Position numbers and translations under genes: made by a program | The notes under the pieces: generated by a model | The model's database searches: none | What the model saw: the letters and a program-made list of their open reading frames with translations, nothing else | What the model was told of the DNA's origin: nothing | In this document: positions 58,345-64,000 of the stretch, one piece after another | Numbering within the stretch: the stretch's first letter is position 1 | Layout: each line of letters opens with the position of its first letter | From: Mytilus trossulus | Lineage: Eukaryota; Mollusca; Bivalvia; Mytilida; Mytilidae | Assembly (NCBI RefSeq): GCF_036588685.1 | Contig: NC_086381.1 | Span: 68,889,436 to 68,953,435 of the forward strand | Direction: 5' to 3' | DNA: 64,000 nt

Positions 58345-60655
58345 AAATATAAAACAAAAACAGCAGCAACTATTCTCATAGGCAGGGTGGGCGGGTTTTA
58401 AATAATTTAACTAATTTGTGTAACACCTGTTTTCTAGTCGACAGCAACTTAACAAGTGCCCGATACGGGGATTTCAAAATTCTAATTCAAGCTGATACGG
58501 AAATTCCAAGATTCTGATTCGAGCTGCGAGCGCCATCTATGGCCATGCCGAATATGGCAATGAGCTTCAGGCTACAAAACCCACGCACCCATACAAATAT
58601 TTGATTGAATTTAACCAGATAATTAAAAATATATAATTTTTATAATCTCTTTTATATTCAAGCAGTGACATACGTTAGCTTATAGTTTTGATCCTGAAGT
58701 TTTCTTCCTTTTTGATCGTCTTATAGGTGTGTTTTTTGTAATGTGTGCATCATTTAGTTTTATTGAAAGCAGGATATTTATATTTAGGGGAGGAAGGAAC
58801 ACGCAAATGCAGTTCATGCCGTCCCTAGCATATTACGCTTGTGGCCACGTCAAATTATGATAACGGACAAACTTGCAATACATTTTCATTAAATTAATCC
58901 GTATTTTTTTGTTATAGATAACCCTATTATCTTAATGCTATTTGGTGTACCCACTTCAACTTTAAAGGTACTTTTTATTGGTATAGCCGAAAAATAATCT
59001 TCTTCACGAAATCAAATCTCTGTGTTTGTCCTTAAAAGTTTTTAAGACATGAAAGTTTAACTTATTCCCTCTAGAAATTGCAAATTTATTGTTTTGAATT
59101 GAATATGTAGCTTGATCTATTTTTCAATTTGAATTTTGAGAGCTTACACTTAGACGTACAACACGATCGTGCTTACAATTAAATGAATTATCTGTCCAAA
59201 TTTTATTTTTGAACTGAAATATTTCAAGTTTCAAAAATAAATTTCTGATGGGACATTAACGTACATCATATTCTTTTGAAAATATGTATGCAAATTTTAA
59301 ATGTAGACAGCCATATTAACCAATACTGAAATATATCTCTTCATAGAATGTTCATGCAAAATTTCGAAGAGTTGCGTGAAAGTTTCGTGAATTGTTCGAG
59401 TTTTATGTTTCGAGTTTGTTACATGTAGTACGGTGGCCATGTAAGGATAAGTCGCTTATTTAACGAGTTTAATCGTCATTCGGACTATATGGCTATAAAT
59501 CACAGTATTGGTAGTTCAAGTGTTAAACTTATAACATGTTGACTTGTTGTCAAAAAATCGTACGGTGAAATTTTTGTATAATGGGTTTTTAAGTAAGGTT
59601 ATTTACTTGAAAGAAAAATCGACTTTAAAAAGTTTTGAGGTTCACATTGTAAAAGAACATCTGTGATATGGTTTCTGTTAATATATACTTTGTTGTAACA
59701 CCTAATTTTAACGATTTTAAACAAAGTTTAGCAAAATTAATCCGTTATTAAAGAGTTTTTGTAAAAGTTTGACACTAGGAATATTGGACATTTATTAGAG
59801 TACGTTTCAACTCAATTTCATCATCTGTTGTTACGCAAAAAGTAAAATAATCAAGATTTATATAATATTTCATACCTTTCATAATCAATAATATCAAATT
59901 TATTTATCTCAGAAGCATTATTTCAGCAATTCAAGCCAGGAATTGTTCTAACGCTCATATGAGGGAGCTATTCGAAGCCCATATACAGCCTCTTGTAGAT
60001 TCATATAAGCCATTTGATTGTGTTGTATCACTTATATTCGAATACTGAAATGTGTTCCTTGAAGCAGTAAATAGTTTGATGTCAAATGTTAGAGCAAAAT
60101 AAAGGCAACAGTACTATACTGATGTTTAAAACTCATAAATCGATAGATAAAAACCCAAATACGGTCACAAACCAAAAACGAAGGAAACGCATTAGATATA
60201 AGAGAATGACGACACAACATTAAAATGTAACCAGACAGAAATAAACTTCGCATTAGACAAAATCTGATGAGAATAACAAATATAAATAGAGGGTAACTGG
60301 TCACTTGTTTGAGATCGTCGTTTAAAATGTTACCGTAACAATTACTTAAGGTGTATGCCAGTTTACATACTCGATATGCTTCACCTTTCTGAGAATATTG
60401 AGCACCTTTTATAGATGGTGACTTTGCTATTAGAAAGACTCCTAGACGTTTCAACGGTATATGGATCGACATGGCAACAAAAATACCGTTATAATAGCCT
60501 CGGGGGGGGGGGGGGGGGAGGGGGTCCGAGGGTGATGTATAGGCATAACAAATCAAAAGTGCGCTTGTTAGATGGACCCTTACTAGACATTTCCTAAAAT
60601 CCCTTAGTCGTGAAATGCTGGAAAGATGCAAATTCACACGAGGAAACAAAACCAA
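58345..60655. other. No gene supported; G run
   Basis: AT-rich. A direct repeat with TTCAAGCTGATACGG / TTCGAGCTGCGAG lies at about 58485-58530, and a G run of about 17 lies at 60504-60520. The minus frame 60089-60760 overlaps an R1 repeat and is not a gene. Confidence 0.35.
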
Positions 60656-60667
60656 CAGCAATGACCG

Positions 60668-60965
60668 GAGATGAAGATAGATATAGGAAGATGTGATATG
60701 AGTGCCAATGAGGCAACTCTCTATCCAAGTAACGATTAAAAGTAAAGCATTATAAGTCAAGGTCGGAGCCTTGGCTCACACCGAACAGCAAGTTACAAAG
60801 GCCCACAATAATTACTAGTGTAAAACCATTTAAACGGGAAGACCAACGGTCTTATCTATATACAAACGAGAAACACTCATGAACCACATGAACAGACGAC
60901 AACCACTGAACATCAGATTCCTGACTTAGGACAGGTGCAAATAGTTGCAGCGGGATTTAACGTTT
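60668..60965 (+). repeat. Mussel R1 repeat, long copy
   Basis: AGATGTGATATGAGTGCCAA through CTCACACCGAACAGCAAGTT to GACTTAGGACAGGTGCAAAT. It mirrors the copy at 47875-48195. Confidence 0.75.
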
Positions 60966-61070
60966 TAATGGTACTAAACCGTCTTTCTTTTCGGAAAAAA
61001 CATGTTATTGCCATTTTAAACCGTCTGAATGAACCATGACTTATCCCTTTGAAGTGGTGTCCCATCCTCC

Positions 61071-62040
61071 ATGTCTTATAAATATCTCTTCTGGAATGCA
61101 TGCTGTAATAGATATTTAAAATTGTTTGCTCACCGCTTGCGCAATTTCTCGACCGTCTTTGGTACCATCACTCAAACTTACCTCAGAGATGGTATGAAAT
61201 TGGTTCATTGTATTGATGTTAGGAAAAGTAAAACATTCGGTGACCTTGCAGCTGACAATAACAAAAATATGTTCCAATACTTTTCTATAGCGCACAAAGT
61301 AGCAGATATTTTTGACCGCTACCACACGAACAACTCTATAAAGTCTGCTGAAAGGAAACTACGAACAAAGACCACAGCTTCCACCAAAGTGTATCAGATT
61401 ACTAGTATTTAAGGGAGAAGAATGCCTGATGGGAAGAAGTTTCTTTCTGTTAAAGAACACAATCAGGCTCTCCTTAATTTCTTTGGTAGTTTTATTCGTT
61501 AAAACTTTGACAAATCCCCTATGATTCTACTTGATTGTGACCTTTACTTAGTTAGAACGTTTGTAAGTCCCGAAATTGTCAAAGATATTTAAATCAACAC
61601 TTTTAATGACTGTCGAAACTTAACCCTAAGGAATGGGAAAATGCGGGAGAAGAATCATACGAACGAATGTGATTGTTTTGTACCTTCACTACTACAAACA
61701 TATGACACATACAAACGAGCTATGGGCGCAGATCGGGATCATAAGCAGAGTAACGGGTGGGGGAATATTTTTTCTCATATATCAACTAAGTGACTTTCCC
61801 CAACCATTTGTGAACTATTGCCTCCTGTTCATGCACTTACCGAATGCCACACAGCTTCGTCTCTGTTTTGAGTAGGTTAACAAACTGTCTACAAGCACGA
61901 CTATTTCAGTGGGTTTGCAGAGCTTCGTTAATATTGACAGAGACGAAGCCTTTGTTTGGGTTTGAAAAATTTATTTCAAAGCTTTATTATCAGAAAAACC
62001 TCTTTAATTATGCGTCAAACTGACAACGCTTCAGAGTAAA
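61071..62040 (+). pseudogene. Decayed copy of a multi-copy 'HALTGCDT' gene family
   Basis: Pieces in order and orientation: HCIDVRKSKTFGDLAAD and VADIFDRYHTNNSIKSAERK (in 61071-61412), RMPDGKKFLSVKEHNQALLN (about 61420-61485), and PPVHALTECHTASSLF (about 61822-61870). The last piece matches a conserved HALTGCDTTS motif of a large transposon-like family in fish and invertebrates; the G and D are replaced here by E and H. Its look is like PIN/FEN nuclease GCD motifs. Several stops and frameshifts break it. Confidence 0.6.
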
Positions 62041-62599
62041 CGTTTTTCGGATAATCTGTTTCTTCCTAAGCCTATGAATATTAAATTTTTATTCTTTCTC
62101 TATCATAATGGGAACATTTATGAATCATTCAATCTTTATTTTCATGTATAATTCGAAATATTTATTTCAGTATTTCTATCAAAAAAACAATCCCGTCAAA
62201 TATTTACTTGACGCTTTTTTTCGTGGTATTAGCTACAGAATATCTGACGTTGCGTCATAATTATAACCATTTCTAAGCTTCACATTTGTTTTTTGGTATG
62301 TGGATTTTATTAGAAAGGAGCAAAGGCTGGCGTCGAGATTATAAATTGAATAATGTGAAAATTAGAAAACTGTTCGGCTAAAGACGTCAAACGCTTTTTG
62401 TCATAAATTACCCGACAAAAACAAAAGATAGGGTATATCAAGGTAGCGACTGGCGTCTGACTAAATAGATGAATGGGGCTGAATATAGAAAAAAATGCTA
62501 CTTTTTGATGAATATTCTGAAAGTAATGACCAGAGAAAAGTTCTCGCTCGGACACATACTCCATAATCTAGTATAATATAAGAGCATAAACCTTAAGCA
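62041..62599. other. No feature seen
   Basis: AT-rich; one 84-codon minus frame (62310-62564) without a recognisable domain. Confidence 0.3.
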
Positions 62600-62700
62600 T
62601 AGTACACAGATGTCCTAATTGCACTAACATTTCTATGTTCAGTGGACCGTGAAGTTGTGGTCAAAACTCTAATTTGGAATTAGAATTAGAAAGATAATAT
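62600..62700 (+). repeat. Bivalve GGACGGACG-type repeat, 5' fragment
   Basis: AGTACACAGATGTCCTAATT, TTCTATGTTCAGTGGACCGT, CAAAACTCTAATTTGGAATT; the equivalent of 44130-44240. Confidence 0.6.
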
Positions 62701-62974
62701 AACATGTTGTAGTATTTTATAGCAAATATTTGCGTTACAACAAAAAAATGGAAGATTTTTTTTTTTAAAGTTGGCCACACAACTTTATTTTTTAATATTT
62801 TCTACCTATGTTTGCGTTTAATGCAAACCTTTGTGAATTAATGAATTATTTGCTAATACGCTTCCTTAAATTTTTTTCAAGGACTACCAAAGAAAAACGA
62901 TTTTTGAAAACTTTACAAAAATAATCCACTTTAGGTCTGGTTACCTTAAAACATTTGCCCATGATATACAAGAT

Positions 62975-63120
62975 CAGTGGCGGATCCAGAAATTTTAATT
63001 TTTGTAAGAGTGGAGCCCGGACCCATTGACTACCAGTTATGCTTCAGTGGTTCCCTAAATAACCAATCAAATTTACCCACAAAAATGGGGGGGGGGGGGT
63101 TGCCTAAATCCTTCAGTGTG
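62975..63120 (+). mobile_element. CAGTGGCGGATCC MITE
   Basis: CAGTGGCGGATCCAGAAATT, GGACCCATTGACTACCAGTT, TATGCTTCAGTGGTTCCCTA, a G run, then CCTAAATCC. The right end is degraded. Confidence 0.65.
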
Positions 63121-63338
63121 ATCATCTTCCAGACAAACATTGTGACGAGTTCTTGTGAAGTTTAAGAATATTCATAAATATCGAATAATCACGGGGGTTT
63201 AAGTCCGATTTGTTTAGTAAAATTGAGTTAGAGAAAAGCACAATAATGAAAAATGTCACGAACAGAGCACACTTTTACAGTCATCACTGTCATGTCTACC
63301 GGACGTATCTTAATTTCATAAAAAAAAATATAATTGTA

Positions 63339-63647
63339 GGAAGCTACCATTTGATTATTAGGGGGGGGGGGGGGGGGGGGAGGGGGCTAGGATGAAAAAT
63401 TTTGTCCTGCATTTTTTGTAGCTGTAATCTCTGTCCTGCCTTTTTTATTTTTCACTCTGTTCGGTCCTGCCTTTCTTTTTTTTAGTTTATCCTGACTTTT
63501 TTTTACCTAAATTGTCGTCCTAACTTTTTTTTTGCAAGTTTCTCATTTTTTTAACTCAAAACTCCTGTCCTGCCTTTTTTTTTTCAAATTTCATCCTAGC
63601 CCCCCCCCCCCCCCCCCCCCCCCCATAAAAATCAAATGGTAGCTCCC
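63339..63647. mobile_element. 309-bp MITE with terminal G and C runs
   Basis: The left end GGAAGCTACCATTTGATTAT is followed by a G run of about 20 and GGGGGCTAGGATGAAA. The right end is the inverse (TTTCATCCTAGCC, a C run of about 25, AATCAAATGGTAGCTCCC). Internal TGTCCTGCCTTTTTT repeats. Recognised from other bivalve loci. Confidence 0.7.
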
Positions 63648-64000
63648 TTAATTAGGTCATCCAACATAACGGCAAATTGGTTTTTTGTTTTATTGATCTT
63701 CCTTATAGTATTTCCAGAAGAGGTCCAGATTACTTTGTTTTACTCTTGACCAGAATACATTCTGGAGTGTGCAGAAGACACCAAACATGCCCCCATGTGA
63801 GCTGTGTGAAGAGTTCAAGGTCAAATTTAAATGGTCTTTTTAACGAATTTAGGAAATAAAATGATTTTTAAGAAATAAAAAATAAAAATCTCTTTGTATT
63901 TTGTATTATTCAAGTTGGTAAAAATCAAAGATAATAATCAATAAAAAAAATTGTCAAATCTAGCTTCGGTCTGTCCCATTTCGCGCCATATTGTATTCCA

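Noticed and set aside
60089-60760. 223-codon minus-strand frame
   Set aside because: Overlaps an R1 repeat and a C/G run; composition is that of repeat translation.

Overview
This is a window of AT-rich animal nuclear DNA, very probably from a marine mussel (Mytilus or a close mytilid). The evidence is a dense mixture of interspersed repeats I recognise as typical of mussel and bivalve genomes, including the family with the core GATGTGGTATGAYTGCCAAT, the bivalve repeat with CGGACGGACGCACAGACCAG, and MITEs with CAGTGGCGGATCC ends. Genes are split into short phase-matched exons with consensus GT-AG splice sites. No bacterial or organellar features are seen. Region 1-7 kb is a duplicated and rearranged transposon block. 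A DNA transposon with subterminal arrays of ATGTCG..CGACAT palindromes has inserted in one copy, and its 8-bp target duplication now sits at the two outer ends of an inverted segment. Region 7.2-9.3 kb holds an intronless TRIM-like gene (two B-boxes, coiled coil, NHL-like propeller). Region 9.4-12.1 kb is a second terminal-inverted-repeat (TIR) element, with AAGATATCTT palindrome arrays at both ends. Region 12.4-22.7 kb contains long perfect hairpins, a 42-bp minisatellite, several complete MITEs with target-site duplications, and LINE remains. Region 23.3-25.0 kb carries the large repetitive last (or penultimate) exon of a Gly/Val/Asn-rich, probably extracellular, protein. Region 31.8-45.9 kb is a seven-exon minus-strand gene that I reconstructed from phase-compatible splice sites (1881 nt, 626 aa, coiled coil). 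Its promoter has two full CRE palindromes. The rest is LINE, hAT and MITE debris, a 4.4-kb TIR element (46.4-50.9 kb), two minus-strand candidate exons near 58 kb, and a decayed multi-copy gene at 61-62 kb. The most remarkable observation is in the seven-exon gene. Three consecutive exons (C, D and E) each end in a 5' splice site (GTAAGT) that has itself become a tandem array. The units are 30 bp (about 58 copies), 49 bp (3 copies) and 43 bp (about 23 copies). Each unit contains the exon tail plus the splice donor, the three units are unrelated in sequence, and only the first donor in each array keeps the reading frame open.
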